Below the pieces are notes generated by a model. It saw nothing but the letters and a program-made list of their open reading frames with translations. It was not told where the DNA came from and did not search any database. The position numbers and the translations under genes are program-made. From Kingdonia uniflora (Eukaryota; Streptophyta; Magnoliopsida; Ranunculales; Circaeasteraceae), in contig JACGCM010000560.1 of assembly GCA_014058105.1 (NCBI GenBank), positions 3,224,001-3,288,000 of the forward strand: 64,000 nucleotides of DNA, in the 5' to 3' direction. Within the stretch, counting starts at the first letter, position 1, and each line of letters opens with the position of its first letter. Positions 35,259 to 47,328 of this stretch are shown here, piece after piece.

Positions 35259-35713
35259 CAGGGGCGGAGGCAAAGATTTAGGAGTGGGTGTGCCGGGGGT
35301 TCAAGGGCGGAGCCCCCGATTTCATTTTATAGAAATTGAAGGGGTATTTTGGTAATTTTACTTATATTAATTTCCAAATACATATTCTCTAGAACAATAT
35401 CGCTGAAATTGGACAATCTGAAATTTTAAATTGAAGCGGTGGAGGTCGAAGGTTTAAGTTTAATGAAGAGAGAGTGATGATAATGAAGAGTGGATAATCA
35501 GGAGCCAAGAGGTGTTTATTTGATCAAGAGAGAGTGATAATAATGAAGAGAGGATTATCAGGAGCCAAAGAGTGGGGGTATTACTGTGTTGTGGAGCTTG
35601 GCTTCAAGCCTTCAACTCTTGTCTAGTGGGCTTCAGTTTAGATGAAAATCTGCAAGCTGTTATTATTTATTTACTTATTTTTGATGTGGCCCCCTCCCCT
35701 TAATCCACCCCTG
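35259..35713. mobile_element. hAT-like MITE
   Basis: The left end caggggcgga and the right end tccacccctg (reverse complement caggggtgga) form terminal inverted repeats matching at 9 of 10 positions, the CAGGGG type common in hAT-derived miniature elements. Length is 455 bp with no ORF. Flanking octamers catgtccc and cgcatccc are only partly alike, so the target duplication is doubtful. Inside is a 60-bp tandem duplication (agagagtgatgataatgaag at 35,469 and agagagtgataataatgaag at 35,529). Confidence 0.65.
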
Positions 35714-36095
35714 CGCATCCCTAATATAGAAAAGTCATAAGAGAAAAAATGGCTAAGCATACTTAAGCGTATTGTCGGGTGTCAACTCATTACCATTTTA
35801 TTTTACCGACTCTCTGAGGTTTTGCACAAATCCTAATACACCCTTCTCCCCTCTCTTTGATGGGCTTTCCTAGTAATATATTTTATAGCGTGATTTTAGG
35901 TGTTTTTTAGAATAATTACTATTCTATCATTTTCACAATAATACATGCATATCCACATTTACTATGAATAAACACAGAATATTGAAATTATGGAGTTGAA
36001 ACTCCTTTTGCGAAATATCAGGTGAATAAGGTTGATTAAATATTTCGGTTAAATGAAAAGTTTGAAAACATCAATCACGACAAGGTTTGATCAAA
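35667..36095 (+). repeat. Direct repeat bracketing the truncated Gypsy element, left copy
   Basis: Contains the last 47 bp of the MITE plus about 380 bp of flank (ctaatatagaaa, ggctaagcatacttaagc, gatgggctttcctagtaata, atttcggttaaatgaaaagt). It is repeated at 39,569-39,999 with few changes. It ends within a few bases of the Gypsy LTR. Confidence 0.92.
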
Positions 36096-36113
36096 AGAAT
36101 CTTACATCTACTT

Positions 36114-36436
36114 TGTAATGCCCACCATTAAGAATCTTAATGGTCATCAAACGGTCATATTATAAGACGTATATATAGGACCAGAGAGATAGAGATGAGG
36201 GACAGGAAATTCTATACAAAAGAATCCCTACTCCCAAACTCCATAGATTCAGAGTGCTCATTGTAATAGCTAGTATTCTCAATAGCATTTTTCTCTCTCT
36301 AAAATCCTCAAGAAAGTTCGCAGTTTTTAACCTATTCAAGGGTTTTCCATGCCAAACTTTTGTGTTAGTTATTATTAACGTTCTGATTACATCTGATATA
36401 AAGGCTAAGTCTGGATCCCGGAATTAAGCTATTACA
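36114..36436 (+). repeat. Gypsy 5' LTR (323 bp)
   Basis: Ends are TGTAATG and CTATTACA, an inverted repeat of six bases. A TATA-like tatatatagga is at about 36,170. About 25 bp before it (tcaaaagaatcttacatcta) is also shared with the solo LTR at 57,617, so the true left edge could be about 36,088. Confidence 0.85.
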
Positions 36437-36508
36437 TTTGGCGCCGTCTGTGGGAACCAAAGTTCTCAAACCCATTGTCTCAGAAACCGCTGATCATCTC
36501 CTTTTAGA

Positions 36509-39500
36509 ATGTCACCTCCAGGTCAGAGTACGCCAATGGTTCAAGCAGAAGAAAATGCTACGCTAGCTGATCTGTGGGCCACCTTAAATTCTAAAACAGA
36601 AAGACGTTCTGCTTTGGAGTAACAGCTGGCAAGTATACTGGACACACTGAAGGTTTTATAGGGTCAGCAAGTCGCTGCCAAGAAGAACAAAGTCATGCTG
36701 CCTAAAGGCTCACAAATTTCCGTTCATGACAGAATAGGACCTCCTACGAAAGACAATCACGAAGAAGATGCAATTCGATCTAACCATCATTAACAGCAAA
36801 TGAAACCAATCCTAATTCAGGAGGCCCACAAAAAAGTAGGTTGTGGCCCAGCGGGAGTCAGACAGATTGAAAATCTACCTCAAAGAGTTTGAGTCCTAGT
36901 AAAAGAATGTTTAAGTGAAGGGAGTGGCGACCATAATCCTGGAGAAGGACGTGTCACCCACCCAGCCACCGCAGCTCGACAATACATGACTCATGAACAT
37001 GTCGAGAGACCAATCAAAGAAATGCTCAAAGCTCTGACCCTGACTAAAGGAATCCACAATAGATTATAGAAGAGCCTGATCGCACTGGAACTATTTGATG
37101 GTAAAGTCCCTACCGGATTCCACACTCTGAAGATCCGCAAATACAAAGGAACAGATCCAGTGAAGCACGTCCAAGAATTCCAAGATGCCTTAGGCCTACA
37201 TTCTACGTCCAACCACATTTTTTGCCGGATCTTCCCTACCAGCTTGTCCGGAGAACCTCTGCGATGGTTCTATACACTACCTGAAGGATCCATCACAACT
37301 TTTAAGCACCTGCGAGAATTCTTTCTCAAGAATTACTCATACAACAGAGACAAAGAAGAGAATCTATACTCCCTTTTCAGCCTTAAGAAGATGTCGGGTG
37401 AGAAGCCTGAGAAGTTTACTAAGAAATTCTTAGAGTTAGCTAAAAAAGTAGATCGACTTGACCAGAAGATTACTATTTTGGCTTTTACCAATGCGTTACT
37501 TATTGAAGGAATGGCAAAGGAATACTTCGTCCTCAACAAACCAGCAACTCTGGAAGAGATGATCGAAAAGGTCAACGGTTATATCGACCAGGAAAGAATG
37601 GTGTCTGACAGACAGAAACCCCAGATGTCAACTTTAACAGCTCGAGATCAGTCAGCCAGCCAGGACTTTAATCTTTCTGCCGATTAGGGAGGAGATTGGA
37701 AATTGATAAAATCTAACGACGAGTAACCTCACAAGGGGAATAACTTGCCCAAGCCCTGCATTCCCAAGATGAATGTGACCATAGCCAGCATTTATTCTAT
37801 ACCTCAAAAGGATGGGTTCTTCCGCAATGTACAATATCTCCAACCCTTTGAGAACAAACCATATTGTATTCACCACAAGGTCAGACATTATGAAATAGAA
37901 CATTATTTTGCCTTACAGCGGTTGTTAGAGTATATCTTCGCAAATGAGCGAAGGCATGAGTACATTGTAGATGTCGAAAGCTATAAGAACGGGAGTTATA
38001 AACTTTCTATAGATGTTGTACAAACCGAAGAGCCGGCAGAAGAGAAACACTTATACCATATGTCGCTCTGCCACTTCGTTGAGACCCAGATCGTCAACCA
38101 ATAGAACAAAACTAAGAGATGACGGGTCAACTAATGTCACGGCCTGTCCATGAAAGACAAAGAAGCTCATTACTTCCCGTTTCTTACCCTCAATGAACAT
38201 GAATTTCTTTTGACGACTGTGATGTTTGTCATATCAATTATCCTCACCATGATGTTTTGGTGATTATGCTAAGATATGGTACTTCACACGATGATGATAG
38301 ATACTAGGAGTACTATTGAATTACTTTTTCAAAGTACAATTGATCAGATGGGACTGACCGACAAGGTACGACTCAGTGACATTAATATTTATGAATACAA
38401 CGGATCTAAAGAAGAACATATAGGAAAGATTAATACAAAATATCATTATTTAGGGATAATGGGGAGCTGCTGGTTACATAATATGCACACTATTCCATGT
38501 ACTTAACATTTGGCACTACAATTTGAGTAGAAAGGCGGCGTATATGAGATCAAAGGAAGTCAGAAACTAGCTCGAGCATGTAAAAATTTTGTTATCATCA
38601 TTCCAGAATCCTCAGAGCCACAGCTCGTATATCAATTATAGAAGACAACAAGAAAAGTTACAAAAATATATACAGTAAACTCTATAAAAAACCATCTGCC
38701 AAATTTAGAAATAACAGAGTACGTCGGAATCAGTGGCAAAAAATGAGGAACATACATTGGTACTCTTTTGCCAATAGAAGAATGAGATGTCCTCATTCAG
38801 TTTCTTAAAGACAACAGTGATGTATTCGCTTGGGCATTTCACAAAATGTCGGGTATTGATCTCAATCTAGCTTACCATAAGCTCAATTTAAAGGATAAAG
38901 CTGAAGCTGTCAAACAAAAGCAGGGAACCTTAGCACCGAGACTCTGAGAAGAAGTGAATAAAGAGATCGGCAAACTTGTCAAAGTTGGCTTTATCAAAAA
39001 GGCCAATTACCCATAATTGATCTCAAATATTGTGGTAGTCCCAAAGAAGAATGGCAAGATCAAAGTGTACATAGATTTTACGAACCTTAACAAATACACT
39101 CCAAAGGATAGCTTTACGCTTCCAATTATAAGCCATCTGCTCGATTCTACTGTAGGCCACAAACTCCTGTCCACGATGGATAAAACATTAGGATATAATT
39201 AGATATATATGCTACCTGATGACCAAGAGAAGACAACTTTCATTACAGAACATGACTTATACTGTTATAAGATCATGCCTTTTGGTCTCAAGAATGCTGG
39301 AGCCACTTATCAACGGTTGATGACACAAATGTTTAAAGATTATCTTAGAAAAACAATGGAAGTCTACATTGATGATATGTTGTGTAAAAGCATCAAAAAG
39401 GATAACCATATTATAGATTTACACACTACTTTCAAAATCCTCTATTCTTATAAGATAAGACTCAACCCTAAAAAGTGTCAGGTCGGGGTCCGGTCAAGAA

Positions 39501-39568
39501 AATTCTTGGGACATTTAATTAGCAAGAGAAGTTTAGAAGCTGATCTAGATCGTATTCGCGCTTTACTA
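36509..39568 (+). pseudogene. Gypsy gag-protease-RT in a single frame with nonsense codons
   Basis: ATG 36,509 opens a frame that stays in register to the truncation. Gag: MSPPGQSTPMVQAEEN, then the retrotransposon-gag domain (IRKYKGTDPVKHVQEF, PLRWFYTLPEGSITTF, LKKMSGEKPEKFTKKFLELA). A Cys-His knuckle (PYCIHHKVRHYEIEHYFAL) has its last Cys changed to Tyr. Protease: MMIDTRSTIELLF, with Asp-Thr-Gly changed to Asp-Thr-Arg. RT: NIVVVPKKNGKIKVYIDF, YKIMPFGLKNAGATYQ, the catalytic YIDDM at 39,365-39,376 and FLGHLISKR. About a dozen in-frame stops but apparently no net frameshift, suggesting decay mainly by point mutation. Confidence 0.9.
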
Positions 39569-39999
39569 TCTATTTATTTATTTTTGATGTGCTCCCCCCT
39601 CCCCCTTAATCCACCCCTGCGTGTGTCCCTAATATAGAAAACTTAGTTGAGAGAAAATGGCTAAGCATACTTAAGCATATTTTCGAGTGTCAACTCATTG
39701 CCATTATATTTTACCGACTCTCTGAGATTTTTCACAAATCCTAACACACCCTTCTCCCCTCTCTTTGATGGGCTTTCCTAGTAATATATTTTATAGCGTG
39801 CTTTTAGGTGTTTTTTTGAACAATGACTATTCTATCATTTTCACAATAAGACATGCATATCCACATTTACTATGAATAAACTCAGAACATTGAAATTATG
39901 GAATAGAAACTCCTTTTGTGAAATATCAGGTAAATAAGGTTGATTGATTATTTCGGTTAAATGAAAAGTTTGAAAACATCAATCACGGCAAGGTTCGAC
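39569..39999 (+). repeat. Direct repeat bracketing the truncated Gypsy element, right copy
   Basis: Begins ctatctatttatttattttt inside MITE-derived sequence, directly joined to the broken RT, and continues collinearly with 35,667-36,095 to caaggttcgacaaaaaga. Here the host flank continues (caaccttattagag). Confidence 0.92.
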
Positions 40000-40242
40000 A
40001 AAAAGACAACCTTATTAGAGTGTTTTTTTAACAAATTATGCCACTACTAAATGGGAAATATAAAACCAAGGCTAATGTATTTCTTCTTCAAATTAAGGTA
40101 CTATTATATAGATTATGGTCTTTTTTTTAGTGGTCCATCTATGATACTCGGGGATCTCTAATTACCATAGAAGATAAACATTTATGTACCTATGTTTAGG
40201 TTACCTAAAAATTGAGTTTATAGGAAAGAAATTTAGGATATC
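40000..40242. other. Host flank or unrecognised LTR start
   Basis: Non-coding. The part of the large Gypsy LTR upstream of tttagcgt is not recognisable here. Confidence 0.4.
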
Positions 40243-40706
40243 TTTAGCGTGGAAAACCTTTGAATAGGTAAAAAACCACGACCTCGTATGGAGGATTTTT
40301 GTAAAAGTATTTTTATTGCCTGAAGTGGATATCTTTATTACAAGTGATCTCTAGAATATATAAATGTTTTTGATCTCGTAAATAAGAAGTTTTGAGTAAT
40401 TTTTCTGGTCTTTGTCTCTGCTAGAACTTTTCTTTTTTATACGCGTTTCCCACAGTTCTTCGTCGTGCGGGAGCACGTCTTCCAAATAATGTGGTTAGTT
40501 GCAGTTGACAAGTTCGTGGGAGACATGTGTCTTTGACTAAATAACGTTTTTCAGGTTTAGCTCAACCCACGATTTTGAGTAGATCGTGGGGCTGTTTGGA
40601 ATGTTGGACTGGAGTGTTAGGTGCTGAGATTGCGTGAGCCTGTGACAGAGGTAATTTGAGCTGTATGAGTTTGATTATGAATGATCTCGAGGGATAAGTC
40701 CCTGCC
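40243..40706 (-). repeat. 3' LTR of the 13.2-kb Gypsy element, end-truncated
   Basis: Collinear with 53,000-53,478 (gacctcgtatggaggatttt, atatctttattacaagtgat, ctcgagggataagtccct). The outer ~100 bp corresponding to 52,896-53,000 is absent or unrecognisable. A purine-rich cgaggagacta lies on the minus strand just before it. Confidence 0.88.
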
Positions 40707-42399
40707 ATAGTCTCCTCGTAACCGAAGTCACGAGTGGCTTTGGTTGAGAAAGGATAAGTAAAAGCTTGTAATTTCAAAAATGGAACAATGATGGCGTTTG
40801 AATGGGTGGAAGTTACGTGATATTGGGAAGTGATGGGTATTAAATAATGATGCGGATGTATGTGGTGATTTGTGTTTGGAGAGTCACGTCCGTAATAAAT
40901 GATGAGGCTTGGGAAACGTACATGGTTCTTGCTTAGAGTTCGACGGTGCTTTTAACCGGGCCATGTGAGGAAAACTTTTCGTTGGTTCCACTATTCTCTT
41001 TGCGTCAGGGTGAAAAATCACAGAAGTAAGAAGAACTAGAAAACATGATTCCCCATCGTGCTTGAATGACCTGTAGCTTTGAACAAATAGGGAAAACCTG
41101 TTATCGGTAAAGTACCTAAAGTTCAGTGCTGGACGGATAACATTCTGTTGTACTCCTGTGTTAAAACTTGTTATCTGTAAATCGTATGTACTATGTTCGA
41201 TATGAATAAAAGTTGTTTCTCATGAATGTGTACATAGAAAAGTTTCTTGAATTGATCTGAAATGTGTTGGATGTTAGTTGAATAACTGCTTGACAAGTGA
41301 TGAAACAATGTTGCAATGTTGTTCGAACTAAGATGAATATGTGTTGATATAAAAGATTTGTGATAGAAATTGTATAAAATATGTAAATTCGAGTTGTTTA
41401 AGGTCGATAGAGATACTACTCGAAAGGTCAATTTAACAATCGTTGTGTCTGTAGTGAGGGGATAAGTTATATGAGTGAGTCCAAGATTTTGGGTTTCTGT
41501 TACGTGATACTGGGTAACAACTGATTGAAAGGAGGAACGGATTAAGAAATCTTTCAAATACTGATAGCATGACCTGCAAAAAATTTGGGGGAAGGTTAGG
41601 ATGGTACAGACTCGATCTTAGAGGATTCGTCATGCTACAGAAGGTCGATTGGCTATAAAAACTGCTGAAATACAGGAGAAAACTTTTGGCTCACTCGGTT
41701 ACGATGCTGAGTTACCAATGAGGGCGTGTCAGCTCGAAGGGTTAGATATCAGGAGTAGAAAACTTGAGTATGCCCATTACTTTTATGAGTCATTCTTTGT
41801 TGTATTCATAAGGGATTCGGCAGAGCGAGAAAGGTTGGTGGGTTAGATCGTTAAAGTAGAGATCAATTTTGAAGATATGAGGATCGACATATGATGTGAT
41901 TAGATGTTGGTTGCTTTAAGTCTTCCAAGGCTGTGGTAGATATTGTGCAAAGTACTTTCTTATGAATCAAATAAGTACTGGAATGTAACAAAAATAATAT
42001 AAGTCAATCGTATCCTCAATAGAGGCAAATCTATTTTGAGACTGTTTAGAAAACATTTTGAATAAATTTGAATATTTGTACGACTTTGTAAATGACGTCA
42101 ATCACTCTAAGTATGATAAACAAGGACTGTGGAACAAAAATACGTGAATGCAGAAGCATCTAGTTTTGTTTTAAAGAAAAAAGGAAATAGAGCTCTGACA
42201 TCCCACAGTGCAAGTCATCATGAGTGAGGGGAGGTCATGAAAAGATATGGAAAGAGGGCAAAAAATATGTTAAAAAATGAGGGAAGATGTAATTATGGAA
42301 AGCTGGCTTTATCGAAAAGGTATAAGGCGTCAGACATGGAGAGTGGAAAGGATGCCTCGATTCTGCAATCGAGGACGGTTTGTGCGAGGAGCAATAAAT
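40707..42399. other. 3' region of the Gypsy element upstream of the antisense gene
   Basis: No convincing coding region. It may contain the promoter and leader of the plus-strand gene. An open stretch at 41,649-41,846 (SLGYDAELPMRACQ...) is of unknown status. Confidence 0.45.
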
Positions 42400-45300
42400 G
42401 CCAGACGTATGAGAGAGAAAGGATAAATAGTTCTTCTTCATCTCCAAACAATCATTTTATCACAAAAAACTTGGAGAGTACTCAGAGAGAAAGGCAAAAA
42501 ATCAGGAGAATCAATCAAGAGTTATCTGAAGACGATAAACGGTTAAAGTGAGCAAAAGGTTTGGGATCTCGTAGGTGGGAATACAGTAGTATTGTGAGGG
42601 GAAAGCTTGACTCTACTGCCGATTCGTATTCGGATATTGAAGGTTAGCAGAGATATATGCAATATATTTTGATTTTCCATAATTTAAAGATATGTGCTAT
42701 ATGTAAATGAATGCAATTGGGGTATGTCCTGTTCAAATGAATGGGAATATGTAGGAGGTCATAACTGTATGTGACCATCTGAATGATAGGTAGGAAATGG
42801 AGAAAAAAGTGAGGAGGATAACCCCTGAGGACGCTCAGCAGTTTTATGGGGTAAAGAATTTTAAGGCCAGTGGAGGGTCGTATTTATTTGCGAGCGTTAC
42901 TCGGCGTCGTATTTTCGATCTAAATTCAGCAGGTCGAACTTGGAATGACAACATCATATGGGTGAAGGGTAATTGCCTTTAAAGAAATGATGAAGAACTT
43001 TTAAACCTTCGATTTAGATCTGTAAAGCAAAGTAAGTATTGACATGCATAGATAGAATTATCGTTATGTTTCTTTGACAAGTGTAGTTGATAGTAAAATG
43101 TGTTATTGCAGGTGTGAAATCTACATTGGAAAGGAAAAAGTCTTTGTTGGACGAAGTTACGGAGGAGGAGACTGAACTTGAACTTTTCTTGGGGGAACTC
43201 GGCCTAAGTAGAAAGAAGAGAGTTGAAAGTAAGTCAAAAATGGTTGTAAAGGCTCAGTCTACTAGGTCGATGACAGGTATCGATGAAGGAAAAAGGCAAA
43301 CAAGTGGAAAGGAGGTTCGAGCTAAGAATCCTGGGTTGGGCAGTTTAGCTCAACCGGACCTCACGACGGGCAAAATAGCCCAAAAGTTTCTGAAGAGACA
43401 GATAAAAAAGGCTTTGCCGACCTCCGGTACCACTGTAAGTGGTGAGGTCGCGCAAGAGAATATGTGAAGGGTTGAGCCTTTGGGGGGGATCAGGAGATAA
43501 AGTCGCTAAGGGGTGATCTGTTTCAGTGGATGACCTCAAAGACGTCGAGGAAAGGGCAAGGTTAGCGATTCTACAAGGAAAGGAAGATACGAGCCAGATG
43601 GTAAGTCTATATTATCAGATAGAAATGTTTAATATACTTCAAACTAGTAATTGTGGTTTATATAATTTTTGCAGGTTGCTCATCTGTCAAGGGGATTTGG
43701 CTCGGTATAGAAGAAAAAGAATCTAAGCTGAAGAAGGCGAAGAGCGAGCTGGAGAAAAACCTAGCTCAAACCAAGACTGACGCCCTGAAAGAAGTCAAGC
43801 AGCTGAAGGCTGCTCACGCCGTGGCAATCGGCCAGTTATAGGTCGAGGCAAAGGCCAATTTAAGCGAGATGGCTAAGGAATATGACAGACTAGGTCACCA
43901 CTTGATGCTGAAGGGCTATTCTCAGGGAGAGGTGGATACTATTAAGGCTGATACTTACGCTGAGGAAGAAGAGGATGAAGCAGATGTACTGGGGATCATG
44001 GATGTTCTGGATGGTGTCTCCCCCCGAACGGTGCTTGACAACCATGGGGACGATGGTGAGGTCCTAGAAGGTGGGACAGAGAAGGTAGGGTAGACATGTG
44101 TTTTGTCAGAATATTTGTAAGTTGTATAACTTCTGCGTGGGAAATGAACTTTTGTATGTTGACTTTGTTTATAAATCTTTTATAGGTAGTTAGAGAGATG
44201 AATCTCAGGATAAATGACCTAGAATCTAGACTTGCCAGGGAAAGAGAGACCTCAAAAGCCCTGCTGTCTGCCAAGTAGAGTTGCAGGTTAGATTAGAATG
44301 GCTTGTTCAATCTTCATACTATACAAGCGCTAAGTTAAGTAAATAGGATAGAAATGCATAGCAAGAATCCAGCGCTATTAATACTGAATAGGATATCGAA
44401 AGTGTGTACTTTGCACGCCGAAAGAATATTCATAAAGTGTTCATCTAATAATGGACTCTAAACTTTTCATCTAAAAGTACTTGGAAATATATGTTTAGAA
44501 ACCACGTAATCTCTTAGAATGTTTTAGGCATATGTTAGGCATTATACATTCTGAATCAAACTGTACTAAATCCTGTTATATGTCTCAGGCCGAATTGGAT
44601 GCATCTCGCGTACATAAAAATCACGCACTCATGTGCAACCGAGAATTTGCGGAGCAGTTCGATAGGACGAAAAAGGCGAACGAAAACAGGGAAGATCAAT
44701 ACATAAAAGTGTACTTCAGACTTGAGAAGTTAAATCAGGTCATCTCCGACCTGACTAGTCAGGTCGAGGAGAAAGATTCTGGGATTAAGAAGGGATTAGA
44801 AGATTTATCTGCGACAATAGAACGTACCGAGAATCTTTAACGTCATGTTTATGCGTAGCTGTGAAGGGTAAGTAGACTGACATGGCTCAATACCGTATTT
44901 AGGTGCTGGAACGAACTGAGGAACTATGTCGATCTGATCTCAATAGATGCAGGATCGATCTGAAGCGATTGAGACAAAAATTTATTGGAAAAGATTACAA
45001 GCTAAGGGTAGCTCGAGAGAATCTATCGGCGTCGGAGGCTACAGCTGAACATTTGCAAACAGCCCTCCCCGCCAAGGATATGGAATTCCGAGGAATGCAG
45101 CGCAGGTGCGATAACTTAAACGAGAGAGATGCTCGACTTAAAGCCGAAAGGGATCAAGCCATTGCTCATGCCAAGAAAGCAGAGGCTAGAGAGCGTTATG
45201 GGGGGAGTAGAACTGTGATTAATGCTCCTCTAGTTCAAGGGGATGTTGTTAGTCTCTTAGGTCGCATTAAAGAACTAGAAAGTGATGTATCTCGAATTCA

Positions 45301-46030
45301 GGGGCATGTTCAGAAAGGTAATACTAATTTAAGGGAATGTTAGTATAAGCTGGATACTGCTCTTATTAGGGAGAAAGATCTGGAGGGGGAGATTAGAACT
45401 AAGGATTTGCTAGTGAAAAAGAAGGATGAATTATTGAAGGACCTGTCGGCTAGGAATGAGTTGAACATATAAATTATGAAACTTCGTGCTCAGGTAGCAG
45501 AGTTAGAAACCATAAACCTAGCTGAGTCGGCGCAGTATATTGCCAAATTGAAAGAAGATGTCATTTATCGTGATAGGGTTGATACGGATAGAATCGCATA
45601 GAAAGATACTTGTGCTAGTTTAAAGGTATGCCTCGAGAGGTTGAAAACTAGATTTATAAAAGAGATAGCACCTGATGTGGCTGGATCTGACATCTTGAAG
45701 GTAATTGTTGCATATTTTGTAGAGGAAGTTAAAAAATTTGAGTCCGAACGAGATACCTTGCTCAAAATTCTGTCGGACCAGGGGTAGACATGTGGAATGC
45801 AGATAGATCGAGGAAACTGTCTGGGTGTCATGAAGACCCATCTGGGTCCTCAAACTTTTGACTTAGTAGAAAGAGGTAGGGCTACTGTGGCCCACGAACT
45901 GGAAGATAAAACTCTTGATGATGTGGGGGAAAGCATTGCTGACACTCTATCGGCAGAAAATAATCTTCTGTAATATGATTTTGACATGAAAATAGGTAGA
46001 ATTATTGCAGACACATTTTTATAGATGAAA
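42400..46030 (+). pseudogene. Antisense multi-exon coiled-coil gene inside the Gypsy element
   Basis: On the strand opposite to gag-pol, exons can be placed at about 42,400-42,642, 42,794-43,031, 43,112-43,600, 43,675-44,084, 44,186-44,274, 44,589-44,867 and 44,903-46,030, nearly all with GT and AG borders (two GTAAGT, one GTTAGC, three TGCAG/TATAG-type acceptors). Products: RINQELSEDDKRL and SRRWEYSSIVRGKLDSTADS; a globular-looking part (QQFYGVKNFKASGGSYLFAS, RTWNDNIIWVKGNCL); a basic linker; then long heptad-rich helices (KLKKAKSELEKNLAQTK, ERDQAIAHAKKAEARE, KELESDVSRIQ). An acidic stretch YAEEEEDEADVLGIMDVLDG lies between. Several stops and at least two frameshifts (about 43,470, 43,710) show decay. 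Function unknown; similar antisense ORFs are known only as extra ORFs of Tat elements. Confidence 0.82.
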
Positions 46031-46033
46031 GCT

Positions 46034-46908
46034 AGTATGACCATTGACTTATCAAGTGTTGGGTGGAATCCTTGATATAAAACAAATTTTTACATTCGTT
46101 CTAATCGCAGAAATGTAGAGGGGTAGCTAGACCAAGTGCTATCCTTGATCTAGGCTTATTGAAATGATGAAGACATATTGAAAGAGATGAAAGCTAGTAT
46201 GACCTTTACCTTATCTTATGCCTGATTGTGTCTTTGATGTGAGATGAGTTTTTATACTTGTCACAATCGTAGAGCTGTAGAGATTCAGCTGAACCAAGTG
46301 TTATCCTTGATCCAACCTACTGATGTAGACCAAAAAAGTTGTAAAAGATGAAGACTAGTATTACCTTTGTCTTATCTCTTGTTTGGCTCTTTGAAGTGGA
46401 ATAAGTTTTCACACTTGTCACCCTCGCAGATATGTATAGATTCAGTTAAACCAAGTGCTATCCTCGATCTAGCCTACTGAAGTGGACTAGACAAGTTATA
46501 AAAGATGAAGACTAGTATTACCTTTATTTTATCTCTTGTTTGGCTCTTTGAAGTAGAACAAGTTTTCACACTTGCCTCCCTCGCAAATATGTATAGATTT
46601 AGCTGAACCAAGTGTTATCCTCGATCCAACCTACTGAAGTGGGCCAAACAAGTTGTAAAAGATGAAGACTAGTATTACCTCTGTCTTACCTCTTGTTTGG
46701 CTCTTTGAAGTGGAACAAGTTTTCACACTTTCCACCCTCGCAGTTATGTATAGATCCAGCTGAATCAAGTGTTATCCTCGATCCAGCCTACTGAAGTGGA
46801 CCAAACAAGTTGTAAAAGATGAAGACTAGTATTACCTTTGTCTTATCTCTTGTTTGGATCTTTAAAGTAAAGCAAGTTTTCACACTTGCCACCCTCGCAG
46901 ATATGTAG
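46034..46908. repeat. Satellite-like tandem array, about 158-bp unit, 5.5 copies
   Basis: The phrase agtat(t/g)acc recurs at 46,034, 46,196, 46,357, 46,514, 46,670 and 46,828 (periods 162, 161, 157, 156, 158). Units contain ttgtttggctctttgaagtg, ttttcacacttg, ccaccctcgcag and gttgtaaaagatgaagacta. The first unit is most divergent. The array lies between the end of the antisense gene and the end of the integrase. Confidence 0.95.
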
Positions 46909-47328
46909 AAAAAGAAGCCAATCAAGTTCCTTGATTGAACTTGGGAAATGCTGATTCTAAGCTAGCATTATCTATGCTTGAATCTGCAGAATGTGGACGA
47001 CTACTTTGTGAAGAGAATGACATTATGCTAAAAAAAACTTTCAATGATAAGTTCATAATTTATATTGGATGGAGATAAGAATCTCACTTTTGGAATTGAA
47101 AACAAGCAGCGAAACATCGAAATGGAGTAGTAAGACGACTAACGATAGTATCATTTCAGTCGTCTAGTATTCCAAGGATTTGAAATGGGGACTCCCTCTT
47201 CTGTCATGAGATAGTATGATCCCAGGCCTGAGAGACCTGAGATAATGAATGGGCCCTCCCAATTATCAGCTAATTTTTTAGTGTGAGGCTCTTTGCGATG
47301 TTAAGGGATTTCTCGTAGGACGAGATCT
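46909..47328. other. Spacer between tandem array and integrase end
   Basis: No clear ORF. The minus-strand part from about 47,330 down may hold the last, unreadable residues of integrase. Confidence 0.4.

Larger units (their letters stand above)
36114..39568 (+). mobile_element. Ty3/Gypsy element, Tat type, truncated in RT
   Basis: LTR 36,114-36,436, then a primer site tttggcgccgtctgtggga (36,437-36,455), then one long frame of gag, protease and RT. The element stops inside the RT thumb region at 39,568; RNase H, integrase and the 3' LTR are missing. RT wording such as DSTVGHKLLS and MPFGLKNAGATYQRL is typical of the Tat lineage. The same LTR occurs alone at 57,617. Confidence 0.9.

Noticed and set aside
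35251..35721. Perfect 8-bp hAT target duplication
   Set aside because: catgtccc and cgcatccc agree at only five of eight positions.
41171..41633. Minus-strand ORFs rich in Ser/His/Leu
   Set aside because: No motif, no counterpart in related elements; they fall in the non-coding 3' region of the Gypsy element.
44186..44274. A minus-strand gene (92 codons, Ser/Leu-rich)
   Set aside because: A shadow of the heptad-rich plus-strand exon.
46034..46908. CRISPR array
   Set aside because: Units are contiguous with no unique spacers, and the context is a plant retrotransposon.
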